Shown: positions 8,731 to 16,330 of the stretch, one piece after another | Position numbering within the stretch: the stretch's first letter is position 1 | How the letters are laid out: every line of letters begins with the position of its first letter | NCBI GenBank assembly: GCA_964453115.1 | Contig: CAYVRT010000019.1 | Location: 10,229-74,228, forward strand | DNA: 64,000 nt | Reading direction: 5' to 3' | From: JAIWNK01 sp964453115 | GTDB lineage: Bacteria; Chloroflexota; Anaerolineae; Anaerolineales; Anaerolineaceae | Program-made: the position numbers and the translations under genes | The notes under the pieces: generated by a model | Seen by the model: the letters and a program-made list of their open reading frames with translations, nothing else | Databases searched by the model: none | Told to the model about the DNA's origin: nothing

Positions 8731-10163
8731 ATGGACGAAATGATCGTGGTTGGAATTGACATTGGCACGACCAAAATCTGCACCCTGATTGCCCGAGTAG
8801 AGACCCGTCAGGAAGATGAATCGCCCCAAACACCTTCATCTGGNNNNNNNNNNNNNNNNNNNNNNNNNNNNNNNNNNNNNNNNNNNNNNNNNNNNNNNNN
8901 NNNNNNNNNNNNNNNNNNNNNNNNNNNNNNNNNNNNNNNNNNNTTGCCCGAGTAGAGACCCGTCAGGAAGATGAATCGCCCCAAACACCTTCATCTGGTG
9001 GCCCGTTTGGTGGGCTAAGAGTCTTAGGCGTTGGCATTGAACCTTCCATGGGCATCAAAAAAGGCAGCATCGTTGATTTAAACGCCGCCTCGCAAGCAAT
9101 TGCCCGCTCCGTGGAAAAAGCACAGCGCTCAGCCGGGCTGGAAATCACCTCAGCCCTCGTCAGCCTGGCCGGTTCGCACGTCTCCTCGGTTAACAGCCGC
9201 GGCGTTGTTGGCATTTCGGGCGGCGTGATTGATGAAGAAGATGTCATGCGCGCCCTCGAAGCAGCCCAGGCAGTCGCCATCCCCCACAACCGCGAAATTA
9301 TCCATGTCATCCAGCGCGGCTTTGTGGTAGATGGGCAAGAAGGCATTCACACACCAGTCGGCATGCATGGCTATCGCATGGAAGTCGAAGCACACATCAT
9401 CACCGCCGCCGAAGCAACCGTCGAAAACCTGCGTCAAGCAGTTCAAGCTGCTGGCGTGCAAGTCAATGCCTTCGTCCTCAATCCGCTCGCCTCTGGCGAA
9501 GTTGTCCTCTCCGAAACAGAACGGCAAATGGGCGTCGTCGTCTGCGACATTGGCGGCGGCACAACCGACCTTGCCATTTACATTGAAGGCGATGTCTGGC
9601 ATACCATGGTGCTGGGGGTCGGCGGCAATCATGTCACCAACGACGTAGCACATGGCCTGCGGCTGCCCATTTCGCAAGCAGAAGAAATCAAGAAACAACA
9701 TGGTCATGCCATTGCCGAAGAAGTTGGAGCAGACGAAACCTTCAGCATTCGCTCCTTTGGCGAAGAAGGCCCAACCATCGTCAATCGCCGTGAACTGGCA
9801 ATGATCATTGAAGCCCGCATGGAAGAAATTTTCGAACTCGTCCTGCAAGAAATCAAACGTTCCGGCTACGATGGGCTATTGCCCGCCGGCGTCGTCCTCA
9901 CCGGCGGAGCGAGCCTGCTGCCGGGCAGCAAACAACTGGCAAGCAAAATTCTCGGCGTCCCCGTGCGGATTGCCCGCCCCGAAAACCTGAGCGGCCTGGT
10001 GGATCAATTGAGCAACCCATCCTATTCCACCAGCGTTGGCCTGCTGCACTGGGCGCTGATGAGTTACGAAACCACCCCGGTTCCAGGGGGAAAACGACCT
10101 GGGAAAGGAGGCAGCCTCGATTGGGAAGCAGTGAAGAACTTCCTCAAACGCCTGTTGCCATAG
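8731..10163 (+). CDS. ftsA: Cell division protein FtsA, interrupted by a probably spurious gap
   Basis: Actin-fold ATPase that tethers FtsZ to the membrane. The start at 8731 reads MDEMIVVGIDIGTTKICTLIA (phosphate 1 motif). After the gap come the 1C/SHS2-like region, VVCDIGGGTTDLAIY (phosphate 2), VLTGGASLLPG (adenosine motif) and a C-terminal amphipathic helix WEAVKNFLKRLLP typical of FtsA membrane targeting. The 55 bp left of the N run (8789-8843) are repeated exactly to its right (8944-8998). Deleting 8844-8998 restores one frame of 425 residues with no disruption. The gene is therefore probably intact in the organism. Confidence 0.93.
8789..8998. other. 100-N gap (8844-8943) flanked by identical 55-bp contig ends
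   Basis: Bases 8789-8843 and 8944-8998 are identical over 55 bp, directly abutting both sides of a 100-N run. A 55-base terminal overlap equals a common assembler k-mer size. The simplest reading is two overlapping contig ends that the scaffolder failed to merge, not a real duplication or missing DNA. Confidence 0.93.
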
Positions 10164-10243
10164 GGAAAGGCCTCCCCTGCCCAAGAAGAGGAAATTCCTC
10201 CATTCGATGGGCTTTTCAAAACCGCTTTTTTCTTTTTTTCGAG

Positions 10244-10268
10244 TACAATTAAGTAGAGGAGATTTCAA
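10244..10268 (+). promoter_or_regulatory. Possible ftsZ promoter (-10) and ribosome-binding site
   Basis: The 105-bp ftsA-ftsZ spacer ends with a T-rich tract, a TACAAT hexamer about 20 bp before the start codon, and AGAGGAG before ATG 10269. No convincing -35 box is present. A separate ftsZ promoter at this position is common in dcw clusters, but the call is weak. Confidence 0.3.
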
Positions 10269-11492
10269 ATGGATGCATCGTTTAGCTCGCTCAGCGAATC
10301 GTTCGCCCGCATTAAGGTAGTTGGCGTGGGCGGCGGCGGGTGCAACGCCGTCAACCGCATGATTGATGAAGGCCTGCAAGGAATTGAATTCATCACCGTC
10401 AATACCGATGCCCAGGCCCTGTTGCTCTCCAAGGCTGGCACCCGGGTGCGCGTGGGAGATAAGACCACGCGCGGCCTTGGTGCAGGCGGCAACCCAGAAA
10501 TGGGCCGCAAAGCAGCCGAGGAAAGCGCCGAAGAGCTGTATGAGGTCTTGCGCGGCAGCGATATGGTCTTCGTCACCGCCGGGTTGGGCGGCGGCACCGG
10601 CACCGGCGCAGCCCCAATTGTGGCACAAATTGCCAAAGAAGTTGGTGCGCTGACAATTGGCGTTGTCACCCGCCCCTTCACCTTCGAAGGCTCCCGCCGT
10701 CAGCAATCCGCCGAAACCGGCATCGAGCGGCTCAAGGAACATGCCGACACGCTGATCGTCATCCCGAATGACCGCCTGCTGCAAATTGTGGATAAGCGCG
10801 TGAGCCTGCACGAGGCTTTTCGCGTCGCCGATGACGTGCTGCGTCAGGGCATCCAGGGCATCTCCGAACTCATCACCGTGCCAGGCCTGATCAACCTCGA
10901 CTTTGCCGATGTGCGCGCCATCATGTCCGAAGGCGGCGCAGCCCTGATGGCTGTTGGTCGCGCCTCTGGCGAAGACCGCGCCCGCATCGCTGCCGAAGCG
11001 GCCATCTCCAGTCAACTGCTCGACATTACCATCAACGGTGCACGCGGCATCCTGTTCAACGTTACCGGCGGCAACAGCCTGACCCTGTTCGAGGTCAACC
11101 AGGCTGCGGCAATCATCAAGGAAACCGCCCATCCGGATGTCAACCTCATCTTTGGTGCTGTCATTGACCCGAACATGGGCGATGAAATCCGCATCACCGT
11201 CATCGCCACGGGTTTCGATCGGGCGGGCGTCCGCCTACCCAACCCAGGTGAGGCACAGCGCCCGGCCCGCCGCGAAGACTCGGCGCCCGGCCAGCGCCCT
11301 GCGACGCCGCAAACTGCCACCATCAGCCAAAACCGCCCGGTCAGCACCACCACTTCCACCCCACCACCCGGCGATGCACAATCCAGCCAACGGGCCGCTG
11401 CACAGCAACAAACTGTCTTCAGCACCCAGGTTGTCAACACCAATGACCTGGATGTTCCAGCCTTCCTGCGCAAGCGCATTGAAGGACGCTAA
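10269..11492 (+). CDS. ftsZ: Cell division protein FtsZ
   Basis: Tubulin-like GTPase that forms the Z ring. The 407-residue product has VVGVGGGGCNAVNRM, the tubulin signature GGGTGTGAAPIVA (about residue 106), the T7-loop region NLDFADVRAIM and the conserved C-terminal tail peptide DLDVPAFLRKR, which binds FtsA. The linker (about residues 320-390) is Pro/Thr/Gln-rich and disordered. It includes one copy of the repeat found in ftsQ (11383-11404, coding SSQRAAAQ). A strong terminator follows. Confidence 0.98.
   Translation: MDASFSSLSESFARIKVVGVGGGGCNAVNRMIDEGLQGIEFITVNTDAQALLLSKAGTRVRVGDKTTRGLGAGGNPEMGRKAAEESAEELYEVLRGSDMVFVTAGLGGGTGTGAAPIVAQIAKEVGALTIGVVTRPFTFEGSRRQQSAETGIERLKEHADTLIVIPNDRLLQIVDKRVSLHEAFRVADDVLRQGIQGISELITVPGLINLDFADVRAIMSEGGAALMAVGRASGEDRARIAAEAAISSQLLDITINGARGILFNVTGGNSLTLFEVNQAAAIIKETAHPDVNLIFGAVIDPNMGDEIRITVIATGFDRAGVRLPNPGEAQRPARREDSAPGQRPATPQTATISQNRPVSTTTSTPPPGDAQSSQRAAAQQQTVFSTQVVNTNDLDVPAFLRKRIEGR
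11383..11404 (+). repeat. Single copy of the ftsQ-type repeat in the ftsZ linker
   Basis: This 22-bp stretch matches the 7737-7760 unit of the ftsQ array at 21 of 22 positions (core CCAGCCAACGGGCCGCTG). It is read in the same frame relative to the repeat as the right-hand ftsQ units. It lies in the variable linker of FtsZ. Confidence 0.85.
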
Positions 11493-11513
11493 ACCGATCG
11501 TTTCGTTTTCCAT

Positions 11514-11548
11514 ACCCTCCCTGCCAGTCAGGGAGGGTGCTTTTTTTT
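11514..11548 (+). terminator. Intrinsic terminator of the dcw cluster
   Basis: A perfect 10-bp stem ACCCTCCCTG / CAGGGAGGGT with a 5-nt loop, followed two bases later by eight T residues. It lies 21 bp after the ftsZ stop. Confidence 0.93.
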
Positions 11549-11899
11549 AAGGTGCATTTCAGCGCTCCATTCCCCACCACCACAAGTGGGGGCAAAGGGC
11601 TTTTGGGAGCGCTTCTCATCCAGCGTTGCTGCCAGGCCGCAACGCCCCACACCTTCACCCAGCGCTCAAAAAACTTTAAGACAATCACCTTGCAAACTGC
11701 TTGCAAGTTTCGGTCATTTGTGCTAGAATAAAAACAGCATCCATACTATATCTTCATATTTCACCCCCTACATGTGGGGGTAAAACACGAATACATTTCC
11801 TGCCTTTCAACAAGCCTTGATCGGCTTTTTTTGTTCACCGGTACCGATCCTTATCTTCCGGGCGGGAGTTCCAACCATTTTGCAAGCAGGAGTGTTTCC
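11549..11899 (+). promoter_or_regulatory. nrdR-nrdJ upstream region: promoter TTGCAA-17-TAGAAT and hairpins
   Basis: This 351-bp gene-free stretch holds a nested inverted repeat (outer arms 11561-11568/11606-11613, inner CCCCAC/GTGGGG 11572-11591) and a second hairpin GCGTTGC/GCAACGC (11623-11645). A good sigma-70-type promoter follows (TTGCAA 11701-11706, 17-bp spacer, TAGAAT 11724-11729). Then come a partial NrdR-box-like sequence (11746-11755) and a small hairpin ACCCCC/GGGGGT (11763-11781). A terminator-like hairpin AAGCC/GGCTT with seven T follows (11812-11832). The predicted leader is about 165 nt. No cobalamin-riboswitch hallmark was seen. Confidence 0.65.
11812..11832 (+). terminator. 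Terminator-like hairpin in the nrdR leader (possible attenuator)
   Basis: A 5-bp stem AAGCC/GGCTT with a 6-nt loop merges into a run of seven T. It lies ~68 bp upstream of the nrdR start and downstream of the predicted transcription start. The stem is short, so termination strength is uncertain. Confidence 0.4.
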
Positions 11900-12349
11900 A
11901 TGCGTTGTCCCTATTGTCAGCATGAACAATCGCGAGTTCTCGACACCACCCACGACACGCGCGGCGGCGTACGCCGTCGGCGCGAGTGCGAGAACTGTCA
12001 CCAACGCTTCAGTTCCTACGAACGGCCAATTCTTGCCACGCCCTTGCTCGTCAAACGCGACGGCACACGCGAAGAATTTGACCGTGAAAAACTGGTGCGC
12101 GGCATCCGGATTGCCTGCGCCAAGCGCCCGGTTTCGGCTGCCGAAATTGAACGTCTGGTGGGCGAAATTGAGGCCGCTCTGCAACAAATGGGGCGCTCCG
12201 AAGTCTCCTCGCGCATTGTTGGCGACATGGTGATTGCCGGGCTGAAAAAGCTCGACCAAATTGCTTATATCCGCTATGCCATTGTCTACCTTCATCTCGA
12301 TGACCTGCAATCCATCCGCAAAGAAATTGACCGCTTGCTAGAAAGCTAA
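11900..12349 (+). CDS. nrdR: Transcriptional repressor NrdR
   Basis: Nucleotide-sensing repressor of ribonucleotide reductase genes. The 149-residue protein has the N-terminal zinc ribbon (MRCPYC...CENCHQRFSSYER) and an ATP-cone domain (LLVKRDGTREEFDREKLVRGI onward, residues ~47-137). The start at 11900 is set by the invariant MRCPYC N-terminus and CAGGAG just upstream; the longer open frame is not supported. It sits directly before its likely target nrdJ, as expected for autoregulated nrd operons. Confidence 0.97.
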   Translation: MRCPYCQHEQSRVLDTTHDTRGGVRRRRECENCHQRFSSYERPILATPLLVKRDGTREEFDREKLVRGIRIACAKRPVSAAEIERLVGEIEAALQQMGRSEVSSRIVGDMVIAGLKKLDQIAYIRYAIVYLHLDDLQSIRKEIDRLLES

Positions 12350-12413
12350 CAAAGCGCTTTTTCACCCCTGTATTTGCAATTCTCTTTGAAATTAATTGAA
12401 GGAGGAATTTCTC

Positions 12414-15092
12414 ATGCTCGATTCATCCCTGCGCACAGAAGAGGGCCTGTTGCACACGCCCCCTCTGCCCGAAGACCTGCCACGCATTGAACTAACCGAA
12501 AACGCCCGGCAAGTGTTGGTGCGACGCTACGTGCGGCGCGGCAAAAATGGTCAACCCGCCGAAACGGTGGACGAAATGTTTTGGCGCGTGGCCTACAACA
12601 TTGCCCGTGTCGAAGAGGCCTGGGGCAACAACATACTGGAACGCGCCCGGCAATTCTACACCCTGCTCACCAGCAAACGCTTCTTCCCCAATTCGCCAAC
12701 TTTCACCGGTGCCGGCACCCCGCTTGGACAGTTAGCGGCCTGTTTTGTCCTACCCATTGATGATGACATGGGCCGCAAATCCAGCGGCATCTTCCAAACC
12801 CTGCGCGATGCGGCCCTGATTCAGCAAACCGGCGGTGGAAATGGGTTTTCCTTCTCTCGCCTGCGGCCCAAAGGCAGCTTGGTCAAATCCTCAGCCGGAC
12901 AGGCCACCGGGCCGGTTGGCTTCCTGCGCGTCTATGACCACGCCTTTGGCGAAGTGGCACAGGGCGGCTCGCGGCGCGGCGCCAATATGGCCGTCCTGCG
13001 CGTCGATCATCCCGATATCGAAGAATTCATCACCTGCAAGACCAACGAGAACCAGATTACCAACTTTAACATCTCCGTTGGCATCACCGATGCCTTCATG
13101 CGGGCGGTGGAAAACGACGAATTGTGGGATTTGCGCTTCCCCGATGTTCACTCGCCACAGTATCATGGCTTTTATGGCACCTTTGAGGAAGCAGAAGCAC
13201 TCGGCATGCCTTTCAAAGTCTATAAACAAGTGCGCGCCCGCGACCTGTTCGAACAGATTGTCCATCAGGCGCACAGCAACGGCGAGCCGGGCGTCCTCTT
13301 CCTGGATGCGGCCAACCGCAGCAACCCCGTCCCACACCTCTACCCGCTGGAAGCAACCAACCCATGTGGTGAACAATGGCTTGGACCCTATGAAAATTGC
13401 TGCCTTGGCTCGGTCAACCTGGCCGAACACCTGGGCGCCGAAGGGCGCGTGGATTGGGAAGCATTGCAACAAAGCGTGGAACTTGCCACCATCTTCCTGG
13501 ATGATGTAGTAGATGCCAACGATTACGTCCCGGCCGTGCCAGAATTATCCCAAGCTGCACACCGCGCCCGCCGCATTGGCCTGGGCATTATGGGCCTGGC
13601 CGACCTGATGTATCACGCCGGCATCCGCTATGGCTCGCCAGAAGGCCAGGAATTCGCGGCTCAGGTGATGGAATTTGTCCGCTATCACGCCATGCGCACC
13701 AGCATTGAGCTTGCCCGGCTGCGCGGCCCCTTCCCCGCCCTGCAAGGCAGCATCTATGACCCGGCTGCCCTGCGCTGGACAGAACCGCAACCCCTCACCC
13801 CCTACACCCGCGAGTGGCAACGCCCCCTCATTGATTGGCAAACTGTCCGAAAAGGCATTCTGCAACACGGCATCCGCAACGCAGCACAAACCACCATTGC
13901 CCCCACCGGCACCATCGCCACGGTTGCTGGCTGCGAAGGCTATGGCTGCGAGCCAGTCTTTGCCCTGGCCTATATCCGACACGTCAACGACAATGGCAAA
14001 GACCTGCAATTAACCTACGCCAGCCCGCTCTTTGAGCGCGCCCTGCAGACCAGTGGGCTGAGCGAAGAAGCCCGGCACGCCATCGTTCAACAGGTCATGG
14101 CCGCTGGCTCCTGCCAGGAAATTGAAGAACTATCCGAAGCTATCCGCAACACGTTTGTCGTTTCGCAAGATATCACAGCCGAAGAACACGTCACGCTGCA
14201 AGCTGCCTTGCAGGCCTTTGTGGATAACAGCCTCTCCAAAACAATCAATTTTTCGCCCAATGCCAGCGAAGAAGATGTTTCACTAGCCTACCAGCTGGCC
14301 TGGAACCTGGGCTGCAAAGGGCTAACAGTCTATGTCACCGGATCGCGCGAGAAGGTCGTGTTGGAGACGCACGCAACCGCCACCAAGAAAGAATCCGAGG
14401 CACCAGCCACCGAAAAGCCCAGCCAACAACTGCCAATGTGGAGCGAGGGCAAAAAAGCCCGCCCGCGCTTCCTGACCGGCTTCACCTACTCCGTTGAGAC
14501 GCCGCTCGGCAAGGCGTTTGTCACCGTCAACGAAAACGGGGGCAACCAGCCTTTTGAAGTATTCGTCAACACCTCCAAGGCCGGGTCGGATACAGCTGCG
14601 GTCTCGGAGGCAATTGGACGCCTGCTCTCCTACGTTTTGCGCCTGACGGCAGCCATTGAGCCGAGCCAACGCCTGCGCGAGGCTGTGCGCCAACTCAGCG
14701 GAATTGGCGGCGGTCGTTCGCTTGGCTTTGGCCCCAAGCGCGTTCGTTCCTTGCCCGATGGCGTGGCCCAGGTGCTGGAAGAATATCTGCGACAGCGGGA
14801 GGAGCGCATGGCTGCCCAAACCAATCAGGCTGCCGCAGCCCCAGTCTATGGCCCGGCTCAGGGGAACGGCAATGGACACAACCATGAGGCAATCGCTGTT
14901 GTGAGGCAAACCGCCGAACAGCCCATTCGGGCCGTCGAACAGCCCATTCGGGCCGTCGAACAGCCCATTCGGGCCGCCGAGCAGCCGCGCCTGCCAAAGA
15001 TTGGTGACCTCTGCCCTGAATGCGGCGAAGCTGCGGTCGTTAATGAGGAAGGCTGCCGCAAATGCTATTCCTGCGGCTACAGCGAATGCTAA
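12414..15092 (+). CDS. nrdJ: Class II (adenosylcobalamin-dependent) ribonucleotide reductase
   Basis: Reduces ribonucleotides using an AdoCbl-generated thiyl radical, independent of oxygen. The 892-residue product has the catalytic segment NPCGEQWLGPYENC, the substrate loop APTGTIATVAGCEGYGCEP and the N-terminal region Cys in LAACFVLPIDDDM. A TSCPD-like domain follows (about residues 680-790), then a repeat-bearing linker and a C-terminal zinc-ribbon (CPECGEAA...CRKCYSCGYSEC) whose cysteines probably serve in re-reduction. GGAGGAA at 12401-12407 decides for ATG 12414 over an upstream TTG. B12 dependence fits the MeaB/mutase genes elsewhere in the window. Confidence 0.96.
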   Translation: MLDSSLRTEEGLLHTPPLPEDLPRIELTENARQVLVRRYVRRGKNGQPAETVDEMFWRVAYNIARVEEAWGNNILERARQFYTLLTSKRFFPNSPTFTGAGTPLGQLAACFVLPIDDDMGRKSSGIFQTLRDAALIQQTGGGNGFSFSRLRPKGSLVKSSAGQATGPVGFLRVYDHAFGEVAQGGSRRGANMAVLRVDHPDIEEFITCKTNENQITNFNISVGITDAFMRAVENDELWDLRFPDVHSPQYHGFYGTFEEAEALGMPFKVYKQVRARDLFEQIVHQAHSNGEPGVLFLDAANRSNPVPHLYPLEATNPCGEQWLGPYENCCLGSVNLAEHLGAEGRVDWEALQQSVELATIFLDDVVDANDYVPAVPELSQAAHRARRIGLGIMGLADLMYHAGIRYGSPEGQEFAAQVMEFVRYHAMRTSIELARLRGPFPALQGSIYDPAALRWTEPQPLTPYTREWQRPLIDWQTVRKGILQHGIRNAAQTTIAPTGTIATVAGCEGYGCEPVFALAYIRHVNDNGKDLQLTYASPLFERALQTSGLSEEARHAIVQQVMAAGSCQEIEELSEAIRNTFVVSQDITAEEHVTLQAALQAFVDNSLSKTINFSPNASEEDVSLAYQLAWNLGCKGLTVYVTGSREKVVLETHATATKKESEAPATEKPSQQLPMWSEGKKARPRFLTGFTYSVETPLGKAFVTVNENGGNQPFEVFVNTSKAGSDTAAVSEAIGRLLSYVLRLTAAIEPSQRLREAVRQLSGIGGGRSLGFGPKRVRSLPDGVAQVLEEYLRQREERMAAQTNQAAAAPVYGPAQGNGNGHNHEAIAVVRQTAEQPIRAVEQPIRAVEQPIRAAEQPRLPKIGDLCPECGEAAVVNEEGCRKCYSCGYSEC
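14916..14985 (+). repeat. 21-bp tandem repeat in the nrdJ linker
   Basis: Three nearly identical 21-bp units (14916-14936, 14937-14957, 14958-14978) plus a partial fourth encode EQPIRAV repeats. They lie between the TSCPD-like domain and the C-terminal zinc ribbon. Each unit contains CAGCCCA and CGGGCCG, segments also present in the ftsQ repeat. Confidence 0.95.
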
Positions 15093-15096
15093 AACC

Positions 15097-15125
15097 TTGA
15101 CAAATTTTTGCTCTGCTGCTAGACT
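15097..15125 (+). promoter_or_regulatory. Strong promoter TTGACA-17-TAGACT after nrdJ
   Basis: Consensus -35 TTGACA (15097-15102), a 17-bp spacer and -10 TAGACT (15120-15125), starting five bases after the nrdJ stop. Predicted transcription start near 15132. It would drive the gene-free segment below and possibly rsgA. Confidence 0.75.
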
Positions 15126-15171
15126 TACAACCGTTCGATATTCTCTACTTTTACAGAAAGGAGCGCGCTGC

Positions 15172-15225
15172 ATGGTAAATAAGGCATCGGTTGTTCGATA
15201 TCCACGCGTGAGCGCGCTCTGTTAG
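15172..15225 (+). CDS. Possible 17-codon leader peptide
   Basis: ATG 15172 to TAG 15223-15225 encodes MVNKASVVRYPRVSALC. AAAGGAG lies about 9 nt upstream. It lies wholly inside the candidate structured RNA, and its ribosome-binding site is part of the GAGCGCGCT arm, so translation and folding could compete. It may also be a chance ORF. Confidence 0.35.
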   Translation: MVNKASVVRYPRVSALC

Positions 15226-15253
15226 GCTTCTTTTTCGCTTTCCACAGCAAAAG

Positions 15254-15296
15254 AACAGGCCACAAGCGCACTCGCGCCCCGTGGCCTGTTTGTTTT
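15254..15296 (+). terminator. Strong terminator-like hairpin
   Basis: A perfect 10-bp stem AACAGGCCAC (15254-15263) / GTGGCCTGTT (15281-15290) with a 17-nt loop and TGTTTT tail. It would end the candidate RNA. Confidence 0.8.
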
Positions 15297-15339
15297 CCGG
15301 GCGGAAATTTTTCGCGCCCACGAACAACCGTTTTCACTT

Positions 15340-15372
15340 GCCAGCCACGGGTCTCCCTAGTGCTGGCTTTTT
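15340..15372 (+). terminator. Second terminator-like hairpin just before rsgA
   Basis: GCCAG (15340-15344) pairs with CTGGC (15363-15367), with inner CAC/GTG and GGG/CCC pairs, followed by five T. It ends 20 bp before the proposed rsgA start, so it may act as an attenuator for rsgA. Confidence 0.6.
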
Positions 15373-15391
15373 GCTGTCAGGAAGTGTACCC

Positions 15392-16330
15392 TTGGAACCA
15401 TACAACGCTCCCACCCCTCTCCTGGGTGTGGTATATCAAAAATTTTTCGACCGCTACACCGTTCAAACAAACGACACCACCATCACTGCCACCTTATCGG
15501 CGCGCCTGCAAAAATCCAGCCGCCCCGGCAGCCTGGTAGCAGTCGGCGACAAGGTGCATCTGGAACAAAAAAGCGCAAATGAATGGCAGATCATTGAAAT
15601 CTTGCCGCGCCGCAACCACCTCTCGCGCGAAAGTGCCGTGCCAATGCCTGGCGCCCATGCCTTCGAACAAGTCATCGCTGCCAACCTCGATCAAGTTGCA
15701 ATTTTATTTGCCAGAGCCAACCCCGCCCCGCGCTGGAACATGCTCGACCGGTACCTGGTAACGCTCGAAGCCGCGTCCATCCCGGCGCTGCTTGTCATCA
15801 CCAAGTGCGACCTGCACCCGCAGGATGAAGAAGAACAGGATGCCGTCCTGGCCGACTATCAACGGATTGGATACACCGTGCTACTGATCAGCGCCCTGGA
15901 TGGAGACGGCCTGTCAGAACTGCAGCAAGCCCTGGCCGGGCAAATCACTGCCCTGGTGGGAAAATCGGGCGTTGGCAAAACCAGCCTGCTGAATGCCTTG
16001 CAACCCGAGTTGGGGCGGCGCGTTGGCAACGTCAATCAGTTCACTGGCAAAGGTCGGCACACCACCACACAGGTGGAAATGCTCCCCCTCAACGTTGGTG
16101 GCGCCCTGCTCGACACGCCCGGCGTGCGCGAATATGGCCTGTGGGAAATTGCCCCGCAAGAACTGCCCGGCCTCTTCCCCGAAATGCGCCCACACCTGGG
16201 CCAATGCCGCTTTGGACAAAGCTGCCAACACAATGAGGAACCCGGCTGTGCAGTGCGCAAAGCCGTCATGGAAGGCCTCATCAGCCCACGCCGTTACCAA
16301 AGCTACCTGCGCCTGAGGATGCAAGCATGA
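15392..16330 (+). CDS. rsgA: Ribosome small-subunit-dependent GTPase RsgA
   Basis: Circularly permuted GTPase that checks late 30S maturation. The product (about 312 residues) has an N-terminal OB-fold, then the permuted motifs G4 TKCDL, G1 GKSGVGKTSLLNAL, G2 region GKGRHTTTQ and G3 DTPGVREYGL. A C-terminal zinc site CRFGQSCQHNEEPGC follows. I chose TTG 15392 because AGGAAG at 15379-15384 is well spaced and family homology begins soon after; GTG ~15425 is an alternative. The open frame upstream of 15392 runs through the hairpins and is not supported. It overlaps the next gene by 4 nt. Confidence 0.93.
   Translation: MEPYNAPTPLLGVVYQKFFDRYTVQTNDTTITATLSARLQKSSRPGSLVAVGDKVHLEQKSANEWQIIEILPRRNHLSRESAVPMPGAHAFEQVIAANLDQVAILFARANPAPRWNMLDRYLVTLEAASIPALLVITKCDLHPQDEEEQDAVLADYQRIGYTVLLISALDGDGLSELQQALAGQITALVGKSGVGKTSLLNALQPELGRRVGNVNQFTGKGRHTTTQVEMLPLNVGGALLDTPGVREYGLWEIAPQELPGLFPEMRPHLGQCRFGQSCQHNEEPGCAVRKAVMEGLISPRRYQSYLRLRMQA

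Larger units (their letters stand above)
15127..15296 (+). ncRNA. Candidate structured small RNA or leader between nrdJ and rsgA
   Basis: About 165 nt between a strong promoter and a strong terminator. Two complementary pairs interleave: ACAACC (15127-15132) with GGTTGT (~15185-15190), and GAGCGCGCT (~15162-15170) with AGCGCGCTC (~15211-15219). This A-B-A'-B' order means a pseudoknot or two alternative folds. GTTCGATAT occurs twice (~15133 and ~15188). A 17-codon ORF (15172-15225) has AAAGGAG upstream and is spanned by the B pairing. No known family was recognised; it may be an sRNA, a leader with a regulatory peptide, or a riboswitch for rsgA. Confidence 0.45.

Noticed and set aside
8844..8998. 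Real tandem duplication or truncation within ftsA
   Set aside because: The 55-bp identity abuts the N run on both sides, and merging gives an intact protein; an assembly overlap explains it better.
9876..11132. 418-codon open frame on the minus strand across ftsA-ftsZ
   Set aside because: It is the antisense shadow of two conserved genes; the product has no recognisable motif and no ribosome-binding site was seen.
11735..11899. Cobalamin riboswitch before the class II reductase operon
   Set aside because: No B12-box or conserved core was found, and the leader is short for this class.
14322..15173. Minus-strand frame with GPNGLFD repeats
   Set aside because: The repeats are the reverse reading of the nrdJ linker array; nrdJ itself has full catalytic motifs.
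15127..15225. tRNA-like sequence (TTCGAT loops)
   Set aside because: The GTTCGATAT elements lack acceptor, D and anticodon stems and a CCA end in the right places.
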